DNA of 64,000 bases, from assembly GCA_028753945.1 (NCBI GenBank), contig JAPNXP010000007.1:1426001-1490000 (forward strand), given 5' to 3'. This document shows positions 46,665-57,784 of this stretch, in pieces. The notes beneath the pieces are model-generated. The model searched no databases, was not told where the DNA came from, and was given only the letters and a program-made list of their open reading frames with translations. The DNA comes from Hexactinellida sp. DTS-2022 (taxonomy: Eukaryota > Porifera > Hexactinellida). Position 1 is the stretch's first letter; every line of letters begins with the position of its first letter. The position numbers were made by a program, and so were the translations under genes.

Positions 46665-47630
46665 ATAACTTATATAAATAATGCATTTAATAGATTATCT
46701 TGTTCCGAGTGGAGAAAAGAAGTATTGCAATGTAGTTTACAAGTGTGGCTCGGTTCTTCACATTTCTTGCAAACTACGTGAAATCTAAATGAAGTCGAAA
46801 CTGGGTCGCTTAAACTGAATGAATTTGCTCGAGAGAGAAGCTCACGGTATTTGCAAATCAACTTATTACATGATTCAACCGCTTCTTCAGAAAATTCTTC
46901 ATCCCGAACCCGTTGTTACAATCCCTAAGCAACTCAGTGCTATGAGCTAACAACTTGTGAAGGGATGGAGCTATATTCACCCATGGAAATTTTACTAAGA
47001 TGCATTCATATGTTTCTCGACATAGAAGACCTTGGGTATCGGTATTTATCTCCCTCTACTACTCAAAGAGCGCAGGATAGCTGAGAGATTGTTGAGAATT
47101 TTCGTGAGAGAATCATGGAAATCCGCTGGAACTAACGTTGTAATCCAAAGTATGAAGTTATTTTTATTGCTAAAACATTCACGAGCTAAGTTACCTGTAG
47201 ATGTTGTACCTCCATCACTAGAAGGTTGGTCAATTTTTAGGCCTGTTTTTTCTTGTACGAAATCATGAACAAATTTCAATGAGTTTTTACTTTAGCAGAT
47301 GTTGGTGACCATTTATTAGATCAGCGGTTCACAAGTGTCATGAATCATCGAAATACACATGTGTATGAGTGGAGAGGGGAAGCAGGAATTGTCTCAATTT
47401 TGGACAATGGTTCATGAGTTAAGCCAAATCGTTCTTGAGATGGGAGTGATTAAATATCTCTTGCAGCTGATATAGTTCTGTTAATTGGGAATCCAGATCT
47501 TACTAGATCAATGTCGTGCAGCTTTGCGAATGTAGCTATGCATAATTGGCATTTTGCACCGCCAGCACAGGTAAGGATACCCGACATTTTCCCATCGAAC
47601 ATGCTAAGGTAAACCTTTACACAGTGGTTT
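46665..47630 (-). pseudogene. Transposase C-terminal remnant, Transib/RAG1-like (tentative)
   Basis: Minus strand, frames broken several times. Order of recognisable blocks: FDGKMSGILTCAGGAKCQLC (about 47605-47545), HDIDLVRSGFPINRTISAAR, LTHEPLSKIETIPASPLHSY, FVQEKTGLKIDQPSSDGGTT then TGNLAREC (about 47260-47180), FPWVNIAPSLHKLLAHSTEL (about 46990-46930), NFSEEAVESCNK then ICKYRELLSR (about 46895-46830). The SEEAVES-NK-YRE order recalls the C-terminal region of Transib/RAG1-type transposases, from memory. It could instead be another large DDE transposase family. Clearly inactive. Confidence 0.6.
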
Positions 47631-48599
47631 AAAACATGGAAATAAGAAAATATTTGTGGTTATCAAAATGCTTCTAAATGGTATTAAATTAAAGTTAGAT
47701 AGTAGTATACTAACATTCATATAAAATTTCAATTGATTTTAAAACAAACAACTCTGATAAATATACTTTTGAATTATATCAAATGTAGAGTTCCATTTGT
47801 GGTTTTCAGAATTCTAAAAATACAACATATATCATTTCACTATGAATTACATTGTATTCAAATATATACAAAATGAGTACGTATGCTAAATATATATTTC
47901 TAAACTGATTTACTGTGACACTGAAGCATTTCAATTTAAACAGCGGGTAAAAGCTCTTATGTCCAAAATTGTTCAAAATTATTAAAATTGAAATCTCAGG
48001 TAAGCGGAAAAATAATGTTCATCAAACAACAACGAGAAATTGTGATATATTATAGATTAATGTCGTAAGAATTAATTATGGAAATCTTAGCTCCCGAAAC
48101 AGTGCGCAACTTTGAATATTTTAGCGAATTCCATTGTCACTTTGTCTTGCTATGAAAATTCAAAAAACTAATTATTCGCTACTTTTCAGTAGTATATCTT
48201 ATTTGGTTACGCAAATGTATGGCAAATATTGTATAATAAGAACAACTGAGCACTTAGGGACAATTTCATCAATCAGCGCAACGCGCTATAAACTCATATT
48301 GGATTTTTGAAATTGAAGTAAGTTAGTTTTGTACATTTCAGAGGTGATTTAGTGTAATGCACCAGAGACTGATATGCTAGAAAAATTGATCTAAGTATTC
48401 TATGAGTTCAAATACACATTATAATTACATTCAGTAAACATATACCACCTTTACATGAGTGATAAATCCTTTTATTCCTTCGGAACTTGACTTTTCTGAA
48501 ATCTTCCCCATGTTCAAGATAATTCAACAATAATCGTGGGTGAATATTAAGAGATTGTTAACAAACCAAAAATTTGTATTTCATTGATTTACAATAAAT
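47631..48599. other. AT-rich interval; dispersed repeat near its end
   Basis: No coding signal. 48530-48585 matches about 2145-2210. Confidence 0.4.
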
Positions 48600-48609
48600 C
48601 ACCCAGAAC

Positions 48610-48710
48610 TAAACTTAAGAGACTGCATACATCATTTTTGATGATGCCATTAAATTGCCAGCTATGAGCTATCTATCAATAACCTATATGTCAATAATAC
48701 GTACTTCACT
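48610..48710. repeat. Dispersed repeat, inverse copy of 1105-1180
   Basis: Contains CAATAACCTATATGTCAATA, matching the 1105-1180 segment in reverse complement, about 80% alike by eye. Confidence 0.5.
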
Positions 48711-48817
48711 TTTGAGTACCTGCAACCTAAAAGCCTATTTCTTATAAACTGCAGTTTCAAGCCACGTGCTTTACTTTCACAAGCCCTTGCGGGAGATCAA
48801 TACCATCTTGTTCAATT

Positions 48818-49477
48818 AGTTTAATTATTGATTTCGAGAAAGCCGCCATCAATACTTTCCGACTTATCTGGAATAACACTAACGTTAAAGGCTGCTTTTT
48901 ACATCTCACTCAAAACATATGGAGTAAAGCTCCAAGCCGAAGGTCTACAATCAGATTATAATAACGACGAAGAACTTGCTCTAAAATCCGTTATTTGCCA
49001 GCTTTTGCGTTCGTCTCACCCTTCGACGTGCGAGATTACTTTGAGACTGCGATCGAGCATCTCCACAACCCTTGGTTACAAGGCCTCGTACTATATTTTG
49101 AACAAACATACATTGGGCGCTCACTTGCAGGCGGTTCCCAACTTCCCATCAAGAACCACTGTTTCCTATCCTGATGTGGAACCAATCATGAAGTAATTCA
49201 GGGAATTCCAAGGACGACTAATGCAGTGGAGTCTTGGCATAGATCGTTTAATACAACTGTAGGATGTTATCACCGTAACATCTGGGGATTTATCGTTGCA
49301 CTTGAACGTGAGCAAGGGCTTGTTGAAGTCAAACAGGCAAAATTTATCGCTGGAGATAAGCCAACTAAACGTCGAAAAGACAACGCCAATGAAGAGGGGC
49401 TTAAAAATTTAATACAGAGTTACTTTCATAGCCAACCTATAGAGTTTCTACAGGGTGTGCTCATAGGATTGGAATAA
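48818..49477 (+). pseudogene. MULE transposase C-terminal half, broken
   Basis: Blocks in order across shifting frames: IDFEKAAINTFRLIW (second Asp region), CFLHLTQNIWSK (CxxH), LQAEGLQSDYNNDEELALK, IRYLPAFAFVSPFDVRDYFE, LQGLVLYFEQTYIG, then TTNAVESWHRSFN (catalytic Glu), GCYHRNIWGFIVALEREQ and VEVKQAKFIAGD, ending at 49477. This is the MULE domain of animal Mutator-like transposases. At least three frame changes; the FLYWCH end and first Asp are absent. Not the same lineage as 55988-57601 by sequence. Confidence 0.82.
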
Positions 49478-49702
49478 ATGACACATATTATCTATACCAT
49501 ATAATATATACATCAGAATTTATTTATTGTTATAATCGACTTATTGGGGATACGGACAGTTCGATACATGGACATTTGGGTACAGACAATTCGGTACGAA
49601 TTTCTCTTGATATGTAATAATCCAGTTTAAATAATTAAATATTGAGTAATAATATAAAGAATCCTGGAATATCTGACGACGGGATGAGTTCTAAATTTTT
49701 AT

Positions 49703-50180
49703 TAGGGATGGGACGGATGCGAATTTTTCCACATCCGAGAATACGGATGTGCATGCGGTTGCCAAATTTTTAACTCCGCGGATCGGATGCGGAGCTCAAA
49801 CCTATTGGCTTTCATTTTACAATAGTACTATAGTTTAATATAATCTTAAGAAAGAGAAATGGACAGAGAATTGATTTTTAGCGAAGAACAATATTACATA
49901 CAAAAATTGTGCAATTAAGCTAGTACAACTTGAAAAATTATGAAAATGGGTGATAACAAAATGTGTTAGACAATTAGAGAAATGGACTATTAGATAAGTG
50001 GAGAAGTGGACTATTAGAGAGTGCAAATGGGAGGGGACTGATGTAAAATTAATAAACTCCGCGGATGCAGATGTTAGGTGGATGCGAGATTTTAAAACTC
50101 CGCGGATTCGGATGTAAAGGCGGAGTTGATAAATCATGCGGAGCTCCGCGGATACGGAGCTCTGTCCGATCCATAATTTT
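49703..50180. mobile_element. Probable hAT MITE rich in CTCCGCGGAT
   Basis: Begins near AGGGATGGGACGGATGCG and ends near the inverse-like CTGTCCGATCCAT, with ACTCCGCGGAT repeated at both subterminal regions. The duplication is not resolved. Confidence 0.55.
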
Positions 50181-50311
50181 AAGACCGAATTGGTGGATTC
50201 GCAAAATATTATCTTCGCAAGTTTAAATTCTAATTAAATATATAATTTCCTTAGTTGTATAATCGTCTTATATTTGATAAGTATTACGTACACTACGTAT
50301 AATGTAATACG

Positions 50312-50724
50312 TAGGGCTGAAACGAATATTCGAAATGTAACGAACGAACATTTTTCTAAACGAACGAATATTCGAATATTCGTTCGTTTGGATGACTAAG
50401 CATTAAATCGATTTCAAGAGACAAAATACATTGGAAAATAGGTTTTTGATAATATTATAATGGTATAATAATAGTTACAAAGTGTATTAAACACAAGTTA
50501 ACTAATAATCAGCTAGTTTAAGTGGGAATTTATATTTACGATATCTCTAAGCTATACAAAAGTCTTGTTGTTGTTCGAAATTAGTCAACGAATATCCGCT
50601 TCAATCTAATATTCGTCCAAACGAATATTCGTTTCGTAACGAATATTCGTTTGCAAACGAACGAATATTCGTCCAATCATTTCGAACGAATATTCGAATA
50701 TTCGGTATATTCGTTTCAGCCCTA
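50312..50724. mobile_element. hAT MITE with perfect TSD GTAATACG
   Basis: TAGGGCTGAAACGAATATTC and its inverse-type end, exact GTAATACG at 50304-50311 and 50725-50732. The interior consists of CGAACGAATATTCGAATATT repeats in both orientations. The uninterrupted homologue near 23475 shows a single GTAATACG. Confidence 0.95.
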
Positions 50725-51174
50725 GTAATACGTATTATACGTATACCTTACTTACAATGTATTATACAGCCATGATTTGTAAATACCTCCTAATCCTGGT
50801 CTGATGCAATTTTCATAAGCCTAAATCACAAATTAATGTTACGGTATAGGAGAGGGTTCCAAATTTTCGCGCTCCTCAATTAAAATTTTAAACAAATCAC
50901 GCTCCAGAAGGCGCGTCTCGCGGACCAGGATAATTCCTTGCTTACAAAAATATCGAGCTCATGGAATTTGCATCTAACAACTTGTTTAATAGTTATTATT
51001 TTATTGTCAATCGACTCATAGTAAAGTTTGTATATTACAAATTTGATTATATGCTAGCATCTTGTATTTACAATAAGATTTAAAAATATTATACTGAATT
51101 AAAATCGAAAACATCCCTGGTTTATCATAGATCTAGCGTATAATACGTACTAATGGATAGTGTATTACTTATAA

Positions 51175-51940
51175 CTAGCGTGCTTCGCTTGCTTGGTCGC
51201 TTCGCGGCAGAACACAACCACACACCAACCGCTTCGCGGTTGGTGTGCGGATTATATACTTCTAACAATGATTATAAAGCATAAATAGGCCGAAAATAAT
51301 AAATGTTAACAATGTGAAATTTAGTGAATACGTCATCACTGATAATGAGTAAGCATATTGGCAATCTGGTGAGACAAATGTGTCCGCATCATTAATGTAC
51401 ATGTTCTATTAAATTTTAAGATTTTTATCTCTTAGAGGGCGGTAATTATGTGCGATAAAGTGACTTTTCAGGTTACTCGAAATGTGACAATGACGTCATA
51501 ACTTGTCGAGGTGTGAGAAATTTTGGGTGGAAACCTCAACTTGTTGGCGAGTGCCAAAAGTTACCCACATATGCCAAAAATCACATTTGGAAACCGTCCA
51601 GATTCTTCAATCAACTCGAACATACAAACAAATATATATACCATGTTTCCCCGAATAAGCGCCCCGGCGCATATTGTTTTCGTGGACCAAAATTATCCTG
51701 AAATTTTTGTGAAAAATCCAGAATATAATATTTAAGTGGGTTCTAACGGTTTCCACCAACAGTAAACCTACTGAAGTTGCCAAAATCAATGGAATTACAA
51801 TACAGTAATCTACTAATGTGTTTAAATTTTATCATACCAAAGTCATTTTTATTGACCCGGCGCTTATTCAAGCACCCGGCGCTTATTCGGGGAAATACGG
51901 TATATATACCCACCCAAGCTTGTGTTTTAATAGTATAGAT
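51175..51940 (-). mobile_element. Non-autonomous Helitron, CTAG end
   Basis: Minus-strand 5' TCTATACTATTAAAACACAAG at 51940 and 3' CTAG at 51175-51178, with A before and T after on the plus strand. GC hairpins next to the 3' end (CGCTTCGCGG, CCAACCGCTTCGCGGTTGG). Interrupted by the MITE at 51641-51901. Related to 20285-20780. Confidence 0.87.
51641..51901. mobile_element. TA-duplication MITE in Helitron (CCGTATTTCC family)
   Basis: CCATGTTTCCCCGAATAAGC and the inverse of CCGTATTTCCCCGAATAAGC, TA duplications at both sides within a TATATA context. GCGCCCCGGCGC and CCCGGCGCTTATTC repeats inside. Confidence 0.9.
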
Positions 51941-52346
51941 AAATAAACAATGCATCAGAGAAGTAAACTACTCTAGTAGTGCATTCTTGTTAACCAAACA
52001 TATTAGATAACCCACATAGTGTTAAAATAATAGGACACATTTTAACTAATAACGTTCGCTAAGTAAGTGCGCAAAGTTTGATAATTTTCACAAAGGTGTT
52101 CCATCATGTGTTGTCCATTTTTATATTAAATTTATACTAATTGAGTGAAATTTGCAAAAGTTATTAAGGAAAAGGTTATCGTGTGAAGTCATACTCACAA
52201 TATTTCGCTTAAAAAACTAATAGACCCATGTCGCTATGACAAACTACTCCTATATACCAAATTTCAGCATTCTAGGTAGTATGGTCTTTTCAATTAATTA
52301 CGGACAAACATCCACACACATACACAACAATTCCGCTTTTAATATA
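51941..52346 (-). mobile_element. Partial Helitron, 5' portion
   Basis: Homologous to 53103-53740: AAACAATGCAT at its left and ACACACAACAATTCCGCTTTTA at its right (the 5' end on the minus strand). No 3' end. It lies directly between two other Helitrons. Confidence 0.7.
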
Positions 52347-53744
52347 CGAGCCCTTCGGTCTCGGTCGCTTCGCGACGGATCACTCTCTCACAAAAGTCGC
52401 TTCGCGACTTTTGTTTGTTCGTGTTAGGCACTACGCAATGTAATTAACGGCCGTAACGGCCGCTTCGCGGCCTTTCCCTCCCCAAAAGCAATAATATTAA
52501 TAATGAGTTCACCTGTGTCCGTGCCTAAAATTCATTTTTGGTTTTGATTAGTTACTGTAATTTGTTTTGGGAAATTATGTTTGTAAGTTATTCTCATTGC
52601 TCATTAGTTAATAATTATTAGTTAATTAATAGCTCAATAATTCTTAAGGGTAGCTCGTTCAGCTATATTAAAACGTTAGCTTGTTAGCTCAAATAAATTG
52701 AGACCTGTGTTGGTAATTATACGCAATTAATTAATTTCAGTAAATTGCAAAGTAATTTACCAACTCTGGATTTAATCTCAGCATAATAATGGTTTAAAGA
52801 TGAGAATAAGACCGCTACGCGGTCTTATTCTCACCATTAAACCATTATTATGCAGAGGTACATTCAGGGTTGCAAAATATTTGATTTAATAGTAATAAAC
52901 ATTTATACATCCCTCCATAAACTATTTATTTTGCAGGAGCTGGGTTAGTGAATTATTTAATTTAATTAATAGGAATAATTAACATAATAAATCTCATCGT
53001 TAAGCAGAACCAAAATCTTAGATTACTTAACTTAATTCATTTCTAGTAGAAATCCTATGTTCTATTGATAGTCTTATTATAGAAGCCAATATAGGTGTAA
53101 TAAATAAACAATGCATTTTAGACTCTAAGCGCATTCTTGTTGACCAAATAAATCAGATTGCTAGTAATATAACTTATGTGATTGACGTAAGCTAAATACA
53201 TCACGAATAGAATAAACTGATCGAAGCCAAACTGGATTAATCAAGTATGCAATTTCGGAAATATTGTAGGTGAAGATTAAATCATCAAACCTCAGTATGT
53301 GCAATGATGCAGCAATTGGAGGTTACATTTTAGTTATTGCCTGGCTCAGATTAAATGCGAAAATTATAAAAATTTGTAGGGACATGCAATAGATTTTGTT
53401 TTATAATGTGACAAAATTATTTGTCGATTGAACCATAAGTGTAAGAGCTGAATCCAAATTAGTTCCTATGTGACGTCACATTCCCATAAATCGGTATACG
53501 TGTGTCTCATTGTATGTTGTGTTATCATCTAAAATTGTGGGCGAATCGAATAAAAACTGAAAGAGTTATTCCCATAATCCCGTTATTTCGCTTAGAAAAC
53601 CAATAGATCGTTGTCGCAGTACAAAATTACCCCTGTATACAAATTTTCAGCTTCTGGGACTCGTAGTCTTTTCAATTAATTCTGGACAAACACACACACA
53701 CACAAACACACAACAATTGCGCTTTTAATATAGAGATAGATAGA
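52347..53744 (-). mobile_element. Helitron, CTCG-ended family, about 1.4 kb
   Basis: Minus-strand 3' end CTCG (complement CGAG at 52347-52350, preceded by A) with hairpins GTCGCTTCGCGAC and AAGTCGCTTCGCGACTT. The 5' end is in the TAGATAGA run at 53732-53744. No coding frame. Contains the long palindrome at 52781-52853. Confidence 0.78.
52781..52853. repeat. 73-bp near-perfect palindrome
   Basis: GCATAATAATGGTTTAA and its inverse flank GAGAATAAGACCGC/GCGGTCTTATTCTC. Transcribed or single-stranded, it would form one long hairpin with a tiny loop. Confidence 0.85.
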
Positions 53745-53794
53745 TACGTATTATACGTATTATACGCAATACGCGAATTAATCAACTTAGGAAT

Positions 53795-54060
53795 TTCTTC
53801 TCCACAACAATTATTCCTTACAATTCAATCTGTGATAAATGATATCGAACAGTGTAACCTCTCAGTTCAAGTAATAGGTACAGATGCCTATCCGCTGAAC
53901 GACAACATTTTTAAACTATTTTCTCCTCATCACACACTCCAACCTGTTGTACCACATTCGTGAGACTCCACTCGTAATTTGTCTTTGACTTCGTTCACAT
54001 CTGAAAATATAGACGTAATAACTGGCCTAACGTTAAGAACCATAACAAATACTTAAGTAG
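53795..54060 (+). pseudogene. P transposase fragment, plus strand
   Basis: Frame with QSVINDIEQCNLSVQVIGTD then AYPLNDNIFKLFSPHHTLQP matches the second-Asp region of the P transposases at 26700-26870. Broken after VVPHS. Confidence 0.8.
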
Positions 54061-54252
54061 TCAAACTTTGATTCTTCTACAAGTGAACACCGCATTTTGA
54101 GGCATTCTGCTTTTGTATAGGACAGAGCAATGCAAATGTGCCAAACTATACCAACCGACCAAAAGTATTTGAACGACAGGAATTTTATTCCAGACACAAT
54201 ATGCTTCTTGTAGGCATAATAACCGCTGTTTATAACCTACTCTGAAACAAAA

Positions 54253-54340
54253 TCATATTTTTGAGGGAGGGGGGATCGCACTCCCCCTAGCCATTTTGGG
54301 GGGTGCAACCCCTCTGAACCCCTAGGTAGATCCATCCCTG
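54253..54340 (-). mobile_element. hAT end related to 33868-40635
   Basis: TAGATCCATCCCTG ends at 54340, preceded by GGGTGCAACCCCTCTGAACC, close to 40598-40635. The opposite end was not found. Inserted in a P fragment. Confidence 0.65.
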
Positions 54341-54800
54341 ATATAATCTAAATACCATAATAGAGAATACTGTCCTTGTCGGGACATTCGTGTTAAGAGA
54401 ACCACCAATAATGTATCCAGCCTTGTAAGTAAGATTATATTTTACATGAATCTCATCTATTTGTAAAATTGTATTCTTTTCTTGAGGTTTAAAGTTTACA
54501 GTTGTTTGCTTAAGAAATACAGGTAAACCTCCCAAAGCGGCACCCATCGGGAGAATGATTTTGTGCCGCTTCTCGGAGGTTACCGCTTTGGGAGGTTGCT
54601 CGTAAGGTAAAACTCCCAAAGCGGCACCCATCGGGAGAATGATTTTGTGCCGCTTCTCGGGGGTTGCCGCTACTCGGAGGTGCCGCTTTGGGAGGTTTAC
54701 CTGTATAGCAAACTCATTATCCAACCCGGATGAAGAATACAGCTTTTGGATTGGATTGAAACGGGGTATAGCAATACATTCAAGAGACAGACTGTAGGAT
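54341..54800 (-). pseudogene. P transposase fragment, minus strand
   Basis: Blocks IPRFNPIQKLYSSSGLDNEF (about 54780-54715), FLKQTTVNFKPQEKNTILQI then DEIHVKYNLTYKAG (about 54515-54415) and VPTRTVFSIMVFRLY match 26420-26640, including the first catalytic Asp in QIDEIH. Split by the MITE at 54520-54703 and cut by a hAT end at 54340. Confidence 0.82.
54520..54703. mobile_element. pogo-like MITE, 184 bp, with internal duplication
   Basis: CAGGTAAACCTCCCAAAGCG and its exact inverse, TA at 54518-54519 and 54704-54705. About 80 bp inside (AAAGCGGCACCCATCGGGAG onward) is present twice. It interrupts P coding sequence, so the empty site is legible in the protein. Confidence 0.93.
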
Positions 54801-55310
54801 GTTGTAACGAGCCATAAGGTGATAGCCCTTTGAGAAAAAGTTAATTGATTTCAATTTTGATAGCGTTTTTGGAAAGTACTAAGTAGTAGCAGTTTACATG
54901 GAAAATAGAATTGATCTAGCTTGAATTATTAAAGAGTTATAGAGTATTAGTAGACTATAATATAATTATTCTATATGAATCTACACTAATATGGCCAAGC
55001 TCTAACAATACAACTGTATACAGCTAACTTAGTTTAAAGGTGTGGGGAGAAGATGATGACACAATGAGCCATTTGGGAGGCCATACGTTACCCAAAAATA
55101 ATCGGTTGAAAATTTACTTCATATTCGAGAGGTTTACATATGGATGCATACTTGCACAGGAACTACCGATATTTAAACAATTTTTGAATATCTAGTCAGC
55201 ATGAAAGGGCTATCACAATTAATATAAGCGCAATGATTTGAGTAATAGTATATTTACGAGTTGTCGAAGTATAAATTTGAGCGAAGGATGAAAGGGGCAT
55301 CTTGAATATG

Positions 55311-55560
55311 TCATCGATGTCTGTATTTCCGTAGAGTTGTCTTCAATACTAGATATTGCATTATGAAGAAGACAGTGGCTTCAGCTATCATATCTCTAGG
55401 TTGGGATATCTTTTTGGAAGAACGAGATATTGTATTTACTAATTCTGTAGGCAGAGTTTCGATTTCCCTGACATCAGAAATGAAGTCGATCCCTAAGGAC
55501 ATTTTTTTGGAATGGAAGATAAAAAACAAAAATCGATTCTAGGCATTTACAATATCGAGA
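55311..55560 (-). pseudogene. P transposase fragment, N-terminal middle
   Basis: Frame with GIDFISDVREIETLPTELVN corresponds to AEISDIREIESVLQELA of the copy at 43973-44584. Probably the upstream part of the 54341-54800 remnant, separated by about 500 bp of unrecognised sequence. Confidence 0.6.
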
Positions 55561-55987
55561 TGCTCCAATAGACTGAATACAAGATTACTAATCTAGGCGT
55601 ACAAAATGAAAACTGAACGAGCTCTAACAAAATCTAGGAGCGGGTATATTTCATAGATGAAAGCCTGAGTGGACAAGCCTTCAATAACTAATCTATTGGT
55701 GAAGCAGGTCAGGTTAACTATGAGTGGGTAAGATTACTTTATAACTAAGGGGGAGTTACACTAGTCAGAATTTCGGAGTTGTCACAAGTCAGAATATTGC
55801 TAGTTGTCACAAGTCAGAATGTCTTTTTGGACTGTTGTCACAAGTCAGAATAGTTTTCCATTGTTGTCACCACAGTTCTCACTTTTAAGAATCCTCAATT
55901 AGTTTTAGTTCTTCGATTTATTTTTCACACTTATAGATATAATTCAATATATAATAGATTTATTAATTTTAAGTTTTATAAACGAAT

Positions 55988-57601
55988 ATGGAATATACTT
56001 TACAAGAGTACAAACGTCGTGAAGGAAAAGTGTTTACAACTTCAGATGGACATAAATATATTCGGTCAAAAATCACTGAAAAATATGTTTACCTGAAATG
56101 CGCTTTATTTAGACAGAATGATTGCAAGGGAACTAGCAGACTAAATCGGGAAACTGAATTAATTACTCCATTAACACGGCACCATCACAGTAATGAAGAT
56201 TATCAATCAAATGTCTTTGATCTAAAGACAAAATGTAAAACCCTTGCCAAACACACACAAACAAATTTGAGGAAAGTATTTAACGATGCAACAAGAACAG
56301 ATCCATCTGCTCATGATATATCTTTCGCAGAATGTGAAGCTGCAATGTATCGTGCAAGGAGGACTTCGCAACCAAAAATACCTCAATCAGCTTCAGAATT
56401 CTCTGAGATGTTATCAACTACACCTTTGGGTGATTATCACAAATTCACTGTCACGCGTAATGGCCAAATAGGAGTGGTTTTCTTTTCCGACCAAATGAAA
56501 ACTTTCATGCCTGAAGTTACTAACATACAGTTTGATGGTACTTTCTTTACAGTCCCTGTTCAATTCTTCCAACTTTGGACGATATTTGTGTCTGTCGGAA
56601 GAAACACTTTACCAGCAATTCACTGCCTGTTGACTGCAAAGAATCAAGAGTTATATCAAGCTGTTTTAGAAAGCCTCAAAGAAAATATCCCTCTATTTAC
56701 ACCCATCGCTTCCATGTCCGATTGGGAACCTGCAGCAAGGAATGCTTTTAGAGAAATTCATCCCCAAATGAGGATTTTTGGATGTTGGTTCCATTATACC
56801 CAGCGAATTTGGGGCAAAACACAAAAGCTTGGGCTTAGCCAAGAGTTTAAGGACAAACCACAAGTTGCAAATTTTATCAGAAATCTAATGGCCTTATCTT
56901 TTCTACCTGCTGCTCTCATTAATTCTTCCTTTACCTTCCTCGAGCTGCCTACATTGGATAATATTACAAAGATGAAACTTGACAAACTAGTGAAATATTT
57001 TAAAAAGCGTTGGCTGAACCAAATTTCCTCAGAAGAACTTTCTATTTTTGAATTAGATATAGCAACGAATAATGCTGCCGAAAGCTATCATTCAAAGATG
57101 AAAACAATGATAAAAACTTGCCATCCAAGAATATGGACGTTTCTTGATACACTAAACGAGGTTATTCAAGATACCGACAATGAAATAGGTCGCTTACGTC
57201 TCGGAAAAGAAATTACTAGGCAAAGGAAAAGGAAAGCAATCAGAAACGATGATTGTCGGAGTATGCATAAACAAAAGTTAAGGGAAGGGATTTTTACTCC
57301 AATGGAATATGTTCAGGCTATCAGTCATACTATTGGTAAAATATCTATAGAGGACAGTTACCATTCAAGCGATTCAGAATATTCTGATAATGAAACTCCT
57401 TATCAAAGTCCTAATGAAAGTCTTAATCAAGGAAATAGTTGTGTCGTTTGTCTCTCTCCACGAGCAACAACTTGGATTTTTATGCCATGTCGCCATGCAA
57501 GTTGTTGTTCAAGCTGTAGCCAACAAATTGTAGAGTTGGGACAACCTTGTCCAATTTGTCGATCAAATATCGAAACTCGATTTGAAATATTTACTTCATA
57601 A
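55988..57601 (+). CDS. FLYWCH-MULE transposase with C-terminal RING finger (intact)
   Basis: 537 residues, uninterrupted, ATG at 55988 about 240 bp inside the element. Residues ~18-68 form a FLYWCH-like zinc DNA-binding domain (C38, C46, H65/H67). Residues ~150-390 form a MULE DDE core: D183 (IQFDGTFF), D245 (MSDWEPAARNAF), C266-x2-H269 and E365 (TNNAAESYH). A Ser/Asp-rich acidic linker (about 450-480) leads to a C3HC4 RING from C485 (CVVC, PCRH, SCCSSC, CPIC), in the style of IAP-type E3 ligases, ending FEIFTS. The transposase would cut and join DNA; the RING could recruit E2 ubiquitin enzymes, perhaps to control its own level (inference). As the only intact transposase in the window, it may be active or recently so. 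Confidence 0.92.
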   Translation: MEYTLQEYKRREGKVFTTSDGHKYIRSKITEKYVYLKCALFRQNDCKGTSRLNRETELITPLTRHHHSNEDYQSNVFDLKTKCKTLAKHTQTNLRKVFNDATRTDPSAHDISFAECEAAMYRARRTSQPKIPQSASEFSEMLSTTPLGDYHKFTVTRNGQIGVVFFSDQMKTFMPEVTNIQFDGTFFTVPVQFFQLWTIFVSVGRNTLPAIHCLLTAKNQELYQAVLESLKENIPLFTPIASMSDWEPAARNAFREIHPQMRIFGCWFHYTQRIWGKTQKLGLSQEFKDKPQVANFIRNLMALSFLPAALINSSFTFLELPTLDNITKMKLDKLVKYFKKRWLNQISSEELSIFELDIATNNAAESYHSKMKTMIKTCHPRIWTFLDTLNEVIQDTDNEIGRLRLGKEITRQRKRKAIRNDDCRSMHKQKLREGIFTPMEYVQAISHTIGKISIEDSYHSSDSEYSDNETPYQSPNESLNQGNSCVVCLSPRATTWIFMPCRHASCCSSCSQQIVELGQPCPICRSNIETRFEIFTS

Positions 57602-57784
57602 ATGGCAATCAATTCACTCTCTCTTCCATTTCATTATCCATCCAACAAGCTATAATTTCATTTTGTGTTTTTTAATTCCTTTATCAATATTTCATTAAAC
57701 AGTCATTATAATTACAATACGGAAAAAATTTTCAGGGAAATGATAATTTTGGAAATATTAATAATAATTCTCACTTGTAACAAA

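Larger units (their letters stand above)
50245..53791. mobile_element. ACGTATTATACGT-type repeat, heavily interrupted
   Basis: Homologue of 23416-23779. The left part is 50245-50311 and 50725-51174, the right part 53745-53791 (CGCGAATTAATCAACTTAG). Between them lie a hAT MITE and a stack of Helitrons. Confidence 0.75.
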
